Assembly: GCA_965263485.1 (NCBI GenBank)
Contig: CBDHHO010000004.1
Coordinates: 496,001-560,000, forward strand
Length of the DNA stretch: 64,000 bases
Reading direction: 5' to 3'
DNA from: Haliotispira sp965263485
Lineage (GTDB): Bacteria > Spirochaetota > Spirochaetia > SP-2023
Shown here: positions 41,470 to 52,859 of the stretch, in pieces
Layout: every line of letters begins with the position of its first letter
Numbering within the stretch: position 1 is the first letter of the stretch
Made by a program: the position numbers and the translations under genes
Notes under the pieces: model-generated
The model's input: the letters and a program-made list of their open reading frames with translations, nothing else
What the model was told of the DNA's origin: nothing
Database searches by the model: none

Positions 41470-41549
41470 TATACCTGTTCACGGCCAAAAAAGACTTGGG
41501 ACAAGGCTTGCTGAAAGCTATCGAAAGACAATCGAGAGTCAAATTATGA
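41470..41549 (+). pseudogene. hicA toxin remnant
   Basis: Only the last 24 codons remain (LFTAKKDLGQGLLKAIERQS to the TGA at 41547), matching the C-terminal end of HicA mRNA-interferase toxins, whose tail contains a conserved K-x-x-xGxLxxIxxQ pattern. The rest is cut off by the MITE at 41469. The stop overlaps the hicB ATG (ATGA), the usual hicAB arrangement. Confidence 0.65.
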
Positions 41550-41983
41550 GGCGGGAATTTTACGTCAGAATCTATTATGACAACGACGACCAGGTGTACT
41601 ATGTCGGTATTCCCGGCTTCCCGCAGGTGTGGACCCGGAGATTGCGACTTTTAGCGAAAGCGAAGGACACGCCCGGGAGATGGCCAAAGAATGCCTAGAA
41701 GGGATCCTGCAATGCTATCTTACAGACGGGGATCCTATCCCCGCACAAGAATCTACAGACAAAAGCGGATTGGAGTCCATTGCAATTGACGAAAAACTGG
41801 CCTTTGCCCTCTGGCTACGGGAACAGCGTCGCTTGTGCGGTCTGAGCCAGTCCGACCTAGCAGAAGCTGCGAACCGATGTCAAGAACTATCAACGTCTGG
41901 AGAACCCCAAACGCTCTAACTCCACCATGGAGACCCTGACTCGCATTCGCGACTGCTTGGGGCTGGAACAAATCGGAATCTGA
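41546..41983 (+). pseudogene. hicB-type antitoxin, frameshifted
   Basis: Starts RREFYVRIYYDNDDQVYYVG and IPGFPQ, the HicB partial RNase-H-like fold, then shifts frame near 41620 to VDPEIATFSESEGHAREMAK and ILQCYLTDGDPIPAQ. A C-terminal HTH follows (LREQRRLCGLSQSDLAEAAN). A second shift near 41875 is needed to read VKNYQRLENPKRSNSTMETL and the end IGI at 41983. Two frameshifts make it non-functional. With hicA lost, this is a dead toxin-antitoxin module. Confidence 0.75.
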
Positions 41984-42231
41984 AGCGTCTCCTATCCGAG
42001 TCCCCCGGCACTAGAGCCCGGGATTTCGGTACTCAGCACCCGAAAGAATGCCCGTGAAGGGTGACCAAATCTTCCAACTCCACTAGGCAACCTTTCAGAC
42101 TTCTTTCCTAGCAATTTACCCCCGGAATTTCTTCGATCCAGCCAAACCACGAATTATCTTCCTGTTAAATTATTGCCGTATATTTCTGCATAAGTAGAAA
42201 CTCCGTTTATCAAATAAATTATACAAAAAAA
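41984..42231. other. Gap between hicB remnant and 5S rRNA
   Basis: No gene recognised. A run of seven A at 42225-42231 (T on the minus strand) directly follows the closing stem of 5S rRNA and probably terminates the rRNA transcript. Confidence 0.4.
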
Positions 42232-42343
42232 GCCGGCAACGACCTACTCTCCCACCAAAAGGCAGTACCATCGGCGCAGAGGGGCTTAACTGCTGTGTTC
42301 GGAATGGAAACAGGTGTTTCCCCCTCGCTATCGTCACCGGCAT
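42232..42343 (-). rRNA. rrf: 5S ribosomal RNA
   Basis: On the minus strand the sequence starts GCCGGTGACGATAGCGAGG, contains the conserved CCGAACACAGCAGTTAAG segment and GGTGGGAGAGTAGGTCGTTG, and ends GCCGGC pairing with the start. A T-run follows. Length is about 112 nt; exact ends are uncertain by a few bases. Confidence 0.95.
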
Positions 42344-42395
42344 TATATCAATACCTAATCATATACCCTCTCGGGTGCGAAAGATGAGCAATAAT

Positions 42396-45350
<2,955 letters not shown>

Positions 45351-45372
45351 TATTTCTCATCCTTCGCTATAC

Positions 45373-45436
45373 TGTCAAAGAGCAGCCCCTTCGTAGAGGG
45401 TGAGCGTACTATAGTGACCTGAAAAGTACTTGTCAA
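45373..45436 (-). promoter_or_regulatory. rRNA promoter and boxA of the 23S-5S unit
   Basis: On the minus strand TTGACA (45431-45436), a 17-bp spacer and TATAGT (45408-45413) form a near-consensus sigma-70 promoter. About 25 bp after it lies TGCTCTTTGACA (45373-45384), a good boxA for rRNA antitermination. This supports an independent 23S-5S transcript. Confidence 0.85.
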
Positions 45437-45562
45437 CGCAGAGTTCTATTTTTCGCTGTTTTTCCGAAAGCCGGAGTCAGGAAAGCCTGGTATTGTGTGT
45501 GTGGAGGGGGGGGGAGCAACGCCGTACCTTTTTCGGCAGGCATCTGCCCCCCCCACTTTAGG

Positions 45563-45640
45563 GCAGCTCTGAAAATTCCATTCTGCGCTCAGATTGAAAT
45601 TCCACGGGACTCAGCAACCGGAAAAAGGCCGAGCCCCCCT
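45563..45640 (-). repeat. MITE fragment, type B arm
   Basis: GGGCAGCTCTGAAAATTCC followed by ATTCTGCGCTCAGATTG resembles the type B end; no matching second end nearby. The surrounding 45437-45678 region has no gene. It contains a GT-dinucleotide stretch and nine G at about 45506-45514. Confidence 0.5.
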
Positions 45641-45678
45641 CAGTCCCGGAACCGCTTGGACGGCGCCATACCATTAAA

Positions 45679-45888
45679 GGGGACCTCTGAAAATTCCCCA
45701 TCACAAAAGGATGGCGCGCCAGACTCGGCCTTTTTCACGGAGCAGCTTTGTCACGAAAGAGAGGAAGCAGGCTCTTTGCTGCGCACGGCCTGCCAGTTCA
45801 CCAATACTGCGCCAACTCCGCATTGGAGCCTTCGTCTGGCATCAAAACGCGGGACAATCGCGAAGCGATACCATTTTTAGAGGTCCCC
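45679..45888 (+). repeat. MITE type C with 4-bp flanking duplication
   Basis: 210 bp between GGGGACCTCTGAAAATTCC and CATTTTTAGAGGTCCCC with TAAA on both sides (45675-45678 and 45889-45892). The left half matches the type C copy at 41231; the right end (CAATCGCGAAGCGATACC) is a type E arm, so this is a hybrid. Confidence 0.8.
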
Positions 45889-45951
45889 TAAACTCAGAGG
45901 ACCCTGGGTCTGGACGCCCCGGAATACTACACCGCGCGCCCGGGATCAGAA

Positions 45952-47196
45952 TCAGGCCTCATGCTTATCAGGACCGGTCGGAGCCGTATTCCCGGAGAAC
46001 GTAACATTATTAAGCGTGGGAGAGGAGTTCGCCTTATTAAGCAGCCCCCCGCCGGAATCATTGGCCGTGTTCCCGGAGAACGCAACATCGGTGAGCGTGG
46101 GGGAGGAATAATCATAATTGTATATTCCTCCGCCCGAATCAGCTGTATTCTCCCGAAAAGTAACATTGTTGAGATCGGGGGAGGAGCTCGCATTGTTATA
46201 CATCCCCCCGCCATTGGTGGCGGAATTTTTGGAGAAGGTCACATCGCTGAGTCTGGGCGAAGAACTCCTATTCCACATTCCGGCACCCCAAAAAGCCGTA
46301 TTCTCCGAGAAAGTGACATTACTGAGCGTGGGGGAGGAGCCCCAATTAGTCATCCCTCCGCCGGAATCATCGGCTGTGTTCCCCGAAAACGTAACATCGC
46401 TGAGCGCGGGGCAGGAGCCCGCATCATTAAGCATCCCGCCGCCGGAACTGCGAGAACCAGCAGCCGTATTCTTGGAAAAAACAACATTGTTGAGCGTGGG
46501 GGAAGAGGAATCATTATACATCCCGCCACCCCTATAAGCCGTATTCTTGGAGAAGATCACATCGCTGATCCCGGGAGATGAGTTTGTATTGAACATCCCG
46601 CCTCCGAGATGACGGGAGGAAACATAGCCGTTGGATATGGTTACTCCGAAGAGCACAGCCGTGTGATCCAGGTCCTTATTGTCAAAGACCCGCTTCCTGT
46701 CTTTGCCATCCAGGGTGGTCGTTCCGCCCCTGTCCCAGCCGCTGCCGCTAAAGCCTCCCATAATGGCCACATAGTTTTTCATGTTCAGGGTTTCGCTGAT
46801 GGCGTAGCTGCCCGCAGCGACCATTACCAGGTAGGGTTTCTGCTCGTTGGCTGCTGTTCCCGCGTTGTCAATGGCGGTTTTCAACTCGGCTGCGGCATGG
46901 GCATTCTCCCAGCTGCTGCCATCTTTGACTGCACTGCCACCATCTGGCGTAACATATATGATCCTGATTTTTTCGAGTTTACTCCCCTGGGATTCCGAGG
47001 GCAGAAACCCGGCTGTCTGCAAGAGGTCCCGTAAGTTTTCCGGCGGAGGGGCTAGGTCAGAGGCTCTTCCGCCCGGTTCAGAGCTTCCTTCGGGCGGTTC
47101 AGAGCTTCCTTCGGGCGGTTCAGAGCTTCCTTCGGGCGGGTCGCAGGCGACCCACAAAATCAGGGAGCAGACAAATAAAAGGATAAATGGGCGCAA
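45952..47196 (-). CDS. Surface lipoprotein with parallel beta-helix (Pmp-like) repeats
   Basis: A 414-residue predicted lipoprotein: N-terminal hydrophobic stretch FILLFVCSLILWVAC, with the lipobox Cys at residue 18. Three PPEGSSE units follow, encoded by a 21-bp DNA repeat (47077-47139). From residue 78 a pattern like YVTPDGGSAVKDGSSWENA and TTTLDGKDRKRVFDNKDLDH is typical of polymorphic outer-membrane proteins. Then eight near-identical blocks of 20-25 residues (GGGMYN..SSPTLSDVTFSGNTA) should form coils of a right-handed beta-helix. The start is a TTG, with GGGGATT before it. Probably exported to the cell surface, possibly an adhesin. A heptamer tract lies 50-91 bp upstream. Confidence 0.8.
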   Translation of the reverse strand: MRPFILLFVCSLILWVACDPPEGSSEPPEGSSEPPEGSSEPGGRASDLAPPPENLRDLLQTAGFLPSESQGSKLEKIRIIYVTPDGGSAVKDGSSWENAHAAAELKTAIDNAGTAANEQKPYLVMVAAGSYAISETLNMKNYVAIMGGFSGSGWDRGGTTTLDGKDRKRVFDNKDLDHTAVLFGVTISNGYVSSRHLGGGMFNTNSSPGISDVIFSKNTAYRGGGMYNDSSSPTLNNVVFSKNTAAGSRSSGGGMLNDAGSCPALSDVTFSGNTADDSGGGMTNWGSSPTLSNVTFSENTAFWGAGMWNRSSSPRLSDVTFSKNSATNGGGMYNNASSSPDLNNVTFRENTADSGGGIYNYDYSSPTLTDVAFSGNTANDSGGGLLNKANSSPTLNNVTFSGNTAPTGPDKHEA

Positions 47197-47245
47197 AATC
47201 CCCGCAGAAAAATAATTCCCTCTGCTATATGGGTTTAATTTTTTC

Positions 47246-47287
47246 GATGAGCGATGAGCGATGAGCGATGAGCGATGAGCGATGAGC
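47246..47287. repeat. Heptanucleotide tandem repeat upstream of the beta-helix lipoprotein
   Basis: Six perfect copies of GATGAGC. It is 50-91 bp upstream of the lipoprotein start codon, in the promoter or leader, a position and type that commonly vary by slippage in contingency loci. Confidence 0.9.
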
Positions 47288-47512
47288 GAATTTTACTGAA
47301 CTTGTGTTCCATAGTACAATACTCCTTGGTATTATTATGCAAAATAATGCATAAAGATGATGTTCCGGCCAAAGTCGGAATGGTTTTAATAAAAGATAAA
47401 ATGGGATTATGAAATGGCTTGTTCTTCTTAAAGAATATACGATTTCCCCGCGGAGGGCAAGAGAAATTGCAGGAAAATCCCTAAAAATTGGCTTTTCTTG
47501 CGGGGCTCCCAT

Positions 47513-47825
47513 GCGAGCTGGCGCAGCATGGGAGAAATGGGGAGGGCCGTGCGGAGCCAAGGCCCGACCTTCCTCTTTTGCGAGCTGGCGCAGCATGGGA
47601 GGAATGGGGAGGGCCGTGCGGAGCCAAGGCCCGACCTTCCTCTTTGCGAGCTGGCGCAGCATGGGAGAAATGGGGAGGGCCGTGCGCAGCCAGGCCCGAC
47701 CTTCCTCTTTGCGAGCTGGCGCAGCATGGGAGAAATGGGGAGGGCCGTGCGGAGCCAAGGCCCGACCTTCCTCTTTTGCGAGCTGGCGCAGCATGGGAGG
47801 ACCGGGAAGGGCCGTGCGCAGTCCA
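47513..47825. repeat. Tandem array of a 65-67 bp MITE module
   Basis: Four full and one partial copies starting at 47513, 47580, 47646, 47711 and 47778. Each begins GCGAGCTGGCGCAGCATGGG and contains the GGGCC...GGCCC hairpin. Single diverged copies of the same module occur inside other repeats near 52440 and 54510. There is a repeat-like left end at about 47480. No spacer diversity, so it is not CRISPR. Confidence 0.85.
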
Positions 47826-47883
47826 AGCAGACGCGCCGAGAGGGGTGCTGCCGCCCTGCGGGAACTGAAGAGGCGAATGGAGC

Positions 47884-49482
47884 TTACTTTCCTACGCAGA
47901 ACTCTTGAAAAATCTCCCGCAGCATCGCAGCATTGCAGGCCTCTCCGCTGACCTCACCGAGGCGACCGCAGATCTGACGCAGCAGCTCACTGCCCCAGTC
48001 CAGGTCAAAAATCTGCTCTCCCCGGCCGCGCAAACCGTTACAGTACTCTTGGAGCAGCACGGCGGCCTGCTCTAGGAGTCTTGCCTGACGCTCACTGACC
48101 GGAGCATCTGCATCCGGCAAAGCCAGCTGGGCCGGCAGACTCTGCTCCAAGAATTCGAGCAGTTCGCCCAGGCCCTGACCGCTCTTTGCCGAACAGAAAA
48201 ATAAGTGATGGGAAGCCCCTTGCTCTCCGGACCGGGCCAATAAATCTTGCCGCCGCGCTACCAGGGCACTGCGGCCCTCGGCATCCAGCAAATCGATCTT
48301 GTTCCAGACTTCCAGCAGCCGGCTGCCGCGCTGTTGCGCGAGTTCCAGCAGCCGACTGCGCAACTGGCATAACTCGGCCAGGGCCCTGCTCCCCTGCTCT
48401 TTGTCCTCAGAGAGTAATAACTCTGGCAGGACAACCCTCACATCACTGAGCAGCAACAGAAAATCGGCCTGCTCCAGCAGCTCCCAGCTGCGCCGAATGC
48501 CCTGCTCTTCGATCGAATCCACGCTGTCGTGCCGCAGCCCGGCAGTATCGTAGAGCCGAATGCTCTGCCCCGCCAGCTCCAGCAGGGCCTCCAGGTAGTC
48601 GCGGGTGGTGCCCGCCTGTGCTGAGACAATGGAACGCTCTCGCCTCAGCAGGCGATTGAACAGCAACGACTTGCCGCTGTTGGCGGCCCCGACCAGCACG
48701 ATGTTGCGAGTCTGCCAGCAGCTTTGCTGCAATCGAAAGGAAGCCAGAGAAGAGCGCAGATAACCCAAGCAGGACTCGGCCAGCGGCAAGCTGTCGGGCA
48801 GCGGGTATTCGAACTCCAGTTCCGTCTCATCGTAATCCAACTGCAATTCAGTGCGGGCCAGCAACTGCAGCAGCTCGCTGCGCAGTTCGCTGAGCTTGCG
48901 CAGCAAAGAGTTGTCCAGCCTCTGCAAATGCCACAGGGCACTGCGCCGCTGATTCTGGCTCTGAGTCTCTGAGAGCAGGGCAATGGCCTCCGCCTGGTGC
49001 AGACTGCGTTTGCCGTACTTGATGCTGCGGTAGCTAAACTCACCGCGCTGGGCCGGCCGCAGCCCCAGCTCCCGCAGCAGGCGGCGCACGGCTTCCAACA
49101 CGGCCAGACTGCCGTGACAGTGAATTTCCAGCATATCCTGACCACTATAGCTGCGCGGCGCACAGAATTTGAGCAGCAGCACCTCATCGATCGGCTCCGG
49201 ACTTACGGGAGGAGAGGCTGTGCTTGGTGCGGCGGCGGGGCGCCGCAGAAAGCCGTAGACGGCACTGTGTCCCCGGGCCGTTTCCAAGGCATCGTAGCGG
49301 GAAAAGCTCCGCTCAAAATACTGCCAGACTCTCTCGCCACTGCAGCGGAACACTGCCACCGCGCTTTTGCCCGGCACCGTGGCCAGGGCAAAGATGGCGT
49401 CGCTGCACTCAAAAGGTGTCTCCTCGCCCGTTTCGCAAGCAGTTTCGCAGCGCAATTCTATCATGGACTCCGTATCAAGCAT
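47884..49482 (-). CDS. mnmE: tRNA modification GTPase MnmE
   Basis: With MnmG it installs the 5-carboxymethylaminomethyl group on wobble uridines. The N-terminal formyl-THF domain starts DAIFALATVPGKSAVAVFRC and includes ILEIHCHG-like MLEIHCHGSLAVLEAV. The G domain has VGAANSGKSLLFN, DTAGLRH and WNKIDLL. The last four residues CVGK match the C(I/L)GK motif whose Cys is invariant in the family. I choose the ATG at 49482 (532 residues); a second ATG at 49464 has GGAG nearby. Longer than usual because of inserted segments in the N-terminal domain (APSTASPPVSPE) and in the G domain. Confidence 0.93.
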   Translation of the reverse strand: MLDTESMIELRCETACETGEETPFECSDAIFALATVPGKSAVAVFRCSGERVWQYFERSFSRYDALETARGHSAVYGFLRRPAAAPSTASPPVSPEPIDEVLLLKFCAPRSYSGQDMLEIHCHGSLAVLEAVRRLLRELGLRPAQRGEFSYRSIKYGKRSLHQAEAIALLSETQSQNQRRSALWHLQRLDNSLLRKLSELRSELLQLLARTELQLDYDETELEFEYPLPDSLPLAESCLGYLRSSLASFRLQQSCWQTRNIVLVGAANSGKSLLFNRLLRRERSIVSAQAGTTRDYLEALLELAGQSIRLYDTAGLRHDSVDSIEEQGIRRSWELLEQADFLLLLSDVRVVLPELLLSEDKEQGSRALAELCQLRSRLLELAQQRGSRLLEVWNKIDLLDAEGRSALVARRQDLLARSGEQGASHHLFFCSAKSGQGLGELLEFLEQSLPAQLALPDADAPVSERQARLLEQAAVLLQEYCNGLRGRGEQIFDLDWGSELLRQICGRLGEVSGEACNAAMLREIFQEFCVGK

Positions 49483-49657
49483 TGGGGCACCCAAAAAACT
49501 CCCGGGATCTCGCTTCTTCTGCTGGGAGAGATTTTTGACGAGAAACTGAACATACCGAGAAACTGGACATACAAATGGGTAAGGCCTAAAGGCCACAGGA
49601 GCCAAGTTCCCGATAAAGCTGCGGCAGAGTCTTCAGGGGAGCTGCAACCGGAAAGAC

Positions 49658-51982
49658 TCAGATGGGAGCTATGGATTTCCCCTCAGAATTAAGCAACTCA
49701 GGGCTCTCGGTGTGCTGCTGCAATTCCTGGTTCAGTTTATCCAGTTCAAGACTTATACCTGCTTCCGGATCGCTGCTATTCTCACGTTGGGCAAACACGA
49801 TACGGCTGGTTTTGATATTGTTCAGCTCCATCAATTTCCACTGAACCACCGGAATGCGGTGGACCACTTCGCTGGGAACGTGGTAGATGGTGGCCTTTTG
49901 CACTGTTTCATAGAAATACCGGACACTCGCACCTGGCAGCACGGTTTCTTCACCAAAAATATCACCGCCGACAAACAAGTCCTTCATTTCATTTTCTTCA
50001 AAGATACCGATGGAGCCCTGGTACACGATATAGAGTCCCGGCAGCTCGCAGCAGTCGATCAATTCGCCCACCTCGCTCTCGTAAATGCCGATATAATGTG
50101 AGATATAGCGCAGGGCACTCTCGCCTACACTGTCTGAAAACAGGCTCAGCGACTGCAAATAGTCGATGCGATACTGAGCATCACAGAACTGCTCCTTCGC
50201 ATTATGACGCTCCAAAATATTCAGATAAATGCTTTTGGGGATTTCGAGCAGAGTCACATAACTCTCGGCACGGTAGGTCAGGTTGGAAGGCGTACCAAAC
50301 AATACAAAAGAAGAGCCTACCAGAGAGCCTGTGTTCAGGGTAATCGAAACATCATCCTCGACACAGGCCCCTCCAACGACTCCGGTGAGCAGTAGGTAGA
50401 TATTATCGGGATGCTCTCCTTTTCTCATAAAGACCGTGCCAGTATTGAGATGCAGGATTTCTCTATTGAGCAGCATATTCATATCGTGCTCAGAAATCAG
50501 AGGCAAGGTATCCTTGAGCCAGCTCTCGGCCCGCTTCATGTAGAAATTGACCTTGGAAGATATCAGAACATCTGTCAGGGCAAAAGCCGCATTCGTACCG
50601 ATTTCTTTTTCCTTGCCATTCAGTGGTCGCTCAATATGACTGAGCACGATTTTTTGGGAAGTATCATTCTTAAAATCAATGGCATCGCCGTGTATCATTC
50701 CTCCACCGATGTCGATTTTTTTTAGATCGGCCGGTATCAGGTAGGACTGCCAGACCCGGGCGTAGGCTTCGCTACTCAGGCCATAGGCCGTTGGATCTTC
50801 TGTGATGAAGCTCTGCAAAACCCGGTCAGAACAGATGTCGGCCAGGTGACCGTAGCAGCGGTAGCCGTTGTTCCACAGGGTGCGGAAATAGAAAATCGAA
50901 GTCTCTACCGGGTGCGGCGAGTGCAGCGGCATGACTTCCAGGCCCTCGATTTCATTCCACTGGTCAAACTCCAAGTCAAAGCAGTTGAACATTCGGAAGA
51001 ACATCTGCTCGCTCACCGACAGCACTGCCGAGAACTTTTTGGTTACCGAATAGCGAACCGCCTTGGTGGCAAAATACTTGAGGCGGCGGTCGGAGCGAAT
51101 GAGCGAAGTCAGGCCGCCGAAATGATCATCGTGACTGTGGGTGTGAAAAATACCTTCCAGTTCGTTGATCGAGATCCCTGCCGCGTTGAGCAGTCGGTCC
51201 ACACCCGGGGGAGCGTCTACCAGAAAGTAGCGGCCTTGGTAGCAGATCAGCGAGGACATGCTGGCGCGTTCGGTATCCCAGCCGTTGCCCTCACCTAAGT
51301 GGGTTACCGAAAAATACTCGGCGATGGGCTTGTGGTAGTCCAAGCTGTAGGGGATCTGGTAGTGCTCATGGATAAACAAGTTCATATCCACCTGCACCGT
51401 TTCGCTGCCGTAACTAAATTCGTAAACATTGTGGCCCATGCGCCGGAGGAACAGGCCATTGCGAACCTGGCGATGCTGCGAGCCCTCAATGTAAAACAGA
51501 TCAAGCTGTTCTTCGATCTTCTGCAAGTAGCCAAAGTTAAAGCGCATTTTCAGGCGCATCAAGTCAATGGCCTGCTGCTGTTCAAAACCGGCCTCCATCA
51601 ACTCCCGCACTGAAATCAAACCGTATTTGCCGCGAATAAAATAATTGCACTGAGCGTTGACCTGATAGGGCAGGCCTAGCAGCAGGGGGCGCGCCCCGGT
51701 GTTGTTGGGGTGCCGGGGCAGAGACATGCCCTGCTTGTACTGCATGTGCAGCACGGGAAACTCGATCAGGTTGCAGAACTGGCCATTTTGAGTGGCCACA
51801 TCCGAGAGCAGGACGGCGTTGGGGCCTGTCTCAAAACTGACCCCGTCTTTTTTTATTTCGCGGATGATGCCTTTGCGCGCGAGCAATTTGACGATATCCA
51901 TCGGACAGCCGCACAGAATGCGCAGACCGACTTCTTCGACATTGACCATATACACACCGGGGCATATGCTAAGTTTGTACAT
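49658..51982 (-). CDS. Metallo-beta-lactamase-fold protein with two C-terminal cyclic-nucleotide-binding domains
   Basis: A 774-residue cytoplasmic protein. An N-terminal part of about 200 residues contains a segment (GPNAVLLSDVATQNGQFCNL) that also looks MBL-like. The hydrolase domain has the zinc motif HTHSHDDHFGG near residue 286, MPLHSPHP near 360 and a later GHLADICSD. Two cAMP-receptor-type domains follow (about 515-610 and 635-735): GTVFMRKGEHPDNIYLLLTG and GLYIVYQGSIGIFEENEM, then GGDIFGEETVLPG. The second resembles a phosphate-binding cassette. It may be a hydrolase or phosphodiesterase regulated by a cyclic nucleotide. The reaction is unknown. Such fusions occur in spirochaetes. Confidence 0.8.
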   Translation of the reverse strand: MYKLSICPGVYMVNVEEVGLRILCGCPMDIVKLLARKGIIREIKKDGVSFETGPNAVLLSDVATQNGQFCNLIEFPVLHMQYKQGMSLPRHPNNTGARPLLLGLPYQVNAQCNYFIRGKYGLISVRELMEAGFEQQQAIDLMRLKMRFNFGYLQKIEEQLDLFYIEGSQHRQVRNGLFLRRMGHNVYEFSYGSETVQVDMNLFIHEHYQIPYSLDYHKPIAEYFSVTHLGEGNGWDTERASMSSLICYQGRYFLVDAPPGVDRLLNAAGISINELEGIFHTHSHDDHFGGLTSLIRSDRRLKYFATKAVRYSVTKKFSAVLSVSEQMFFRMFNCFDLEFDQWNEIEGLEVMPLHSPHPVETSIFYFRTLWNNGYRCYGHLADICSDRVLQSFITEDPTAYGLSSEAYARVWQSYLIPADLKKIDIGGGMIHGDAIDFKNDTSQKIVLSHIERPLNGKEKEIGTNAAFALTDVLISSKVNFYMKRAESWLKDTLPLISEHDMNMLLNREILHLNTGTVFMRKGEHPDNIYLLLTGVVGGACVEDDVSITLNTGSLVGSSFVLFGTPSNLTYRAESYVTLLEIPKSIYLNILERHNAKEQFCDAQYRIDYLQSLSLFSDSVGESALRYISHYIGIYESEVGELIDCCELPGLYIVYQGSIGIFEENEMKDLFVGGDIFGEETVLPGASVRYFYETVQKATIYHVPSEVVHRIPVVQWKLMELNNIKTSRIVFAQRENSSDPEAGISLELDKLNQELQQHTESPELLNSEGKSIAPI

Positions 51983-52063
51983 CTAAGGGCTTTCCTTAGT
52001 TTGTTGTTTTTCCGGAGCACGAAAATAATGCAGCAGTATCTTGTGTCAGAGCTTTGTACTGAA

Positions 52064-52101
52064 GGGCACCTCTAAAAATTCGCTGGATTTTAGAGGTTCC
52101 C
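52064..52101. repeat. Minimal repeat: two ends, almost no interior
   Basis: GGGCACCTCTAAAAATTCGC is followed at once by GGATTTTAGAGGTTCCC; the whole unit is 38 bp and a nearly perfect hairpin. The rest of the gap up to the tRNA (52102-52296) contains no gene that I can see. Confidence 0.85.
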
Positions 52102-52296
52102 TTTTGTATGGTAAAGGCGACTCCTAAAGGTTTTACCGGGAAGACCACTTCGGAAAACAGACCGAGCCTGCTGCAATTTTGAGATTTCAGGAGTGCCGCT
52201 TATTCTAACAGAAAATGGTAGCAGATTGGGCATTAAGTCCCTATATTTTATGATTTGGATTCTCGTGGAAAAGCTCAGGCTTCTGGCGAAAATCAA

Positions 52297-52367
52297 AGCG
52301 ACTGGCGAGAATCGAACTCGCGTCTCTAGCTTGGAAGGCTGGGGTAATACCATTATACGACAGTCGC
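52297..52367 (-). tRNA. tRNA-Gly (anticodon TCC)
   Basis: On the minus strand the acceptor stem GCGACTG pairs with CAGTCGC. The anticodon loop is CTTCCAA (anticodon TCC) and the T-loop GTTCGATTC. About 71 nt with no encoded CCA. Confidence 0.93.
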
Positions 52368-52426
52368 AAACCGCTGCGGCAGTATAGTATGCCATACCTG
52401 ATCTGTCAATATTCGGTGCCTCTTGG

Positions 52427-52601
52427 GGGCAGCTCTAAAAAATGGGAAGGCCCGTGCAGAGCCAGGCCCGACCTTCCTCTTTGCGAGCTGGCGCGGCATG
52501 GGAGAAATAGCGGCTCGTGCGCGGCAAAGAACCTGCAAGCTTTTTTTGCTGAGGAAGCGATTCGGCAACAAGATTGCCGCTTCAAGCGCAAAATTGGAAT
52601 T
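52427..52601. repeat. Composite MITE
   Basis: Starts GGGCAGCTCTAAAAAATGGG, continues with one copy of the 67-bp module of 47513-47825, then a type A right arm (TTCGGCAACAAGATTGCCGC) and a right end AATTTTTAG that is cut short. A hybrid of two repeat classes. Confidence 0.7.
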
Positions 52602-52614
52602 TTTAGCCTTAAAG

Positions 52615-52767
52615 GGGACCTCTAAAAATTCCATTCCGCGCTCTTGCTCGCTCTTTTGAAACGAACAGCTTCGTCAGTAAGGCCTTACAATACAACAAAG
52701 TATTCTTCGGATTCACTTCCTCGCTCCAAAATAGCTTCGCAAGAAGAGCGAATTTTTAGAGGTCCCC
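52615..52767 (-). repeat. MITE type B, complete copy
   Basis: 153 bp between GGGGACCTCTAAAAATTCC and GAATTTTTAGAGGTCCCC; TTAAA flanks both sides. Opposite orientation to the copy at 15325 and about 90% similar by eye. Confidence 0.85.
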
Positions 52768-52825
52768 TTAAAGCAATCTCTCAAATATGTGAATCAGCGA
52801 CTGCGGAGATGTTCATCTGCAATTT

Positions 52826-52840
52826 TGATAATCATTATCA
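52826..52840. promoter_or_regulatory. Perfect 7-1-7 Fur-type operator
   Basis: TGATAATCATTATCA is an exact match to the 7-1-7 inverted repeat consensus of Fur-family regulators. It lies 20 bp left of the ISL3 element; before that insertion it would have been about 40 bp upstream of the rubredoxin -35 box. Confidence 0.65.
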
Positions 52841-52859
52841 TGGTAGAACCAGATACGTT

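Noticed and set aside
41223..41514. Extension of the oxidoreductase or hicA frames through the MITE
   Set aside because: The frame crosses a type C repeat by chance; the encoded stretch matches the repeat translation seen at other loci, not a protein family.
45497..45880. 127-codon frame between 23S and the lipoprotein
   Set aside because: Made entirely of MITE sequence and homopolymers.
47513..47825. CRISPR-like array
   Set aside because: Repeats are directly adjacent at 65-67 bp with no variable spacers, no leader and no cas genes.
47225..47951. Open frames through the 67-bp tandem repeat on both strands
   Set aside because: They only reflect repetition of a non-coding module; no start site, and products are low-complexity repeats.
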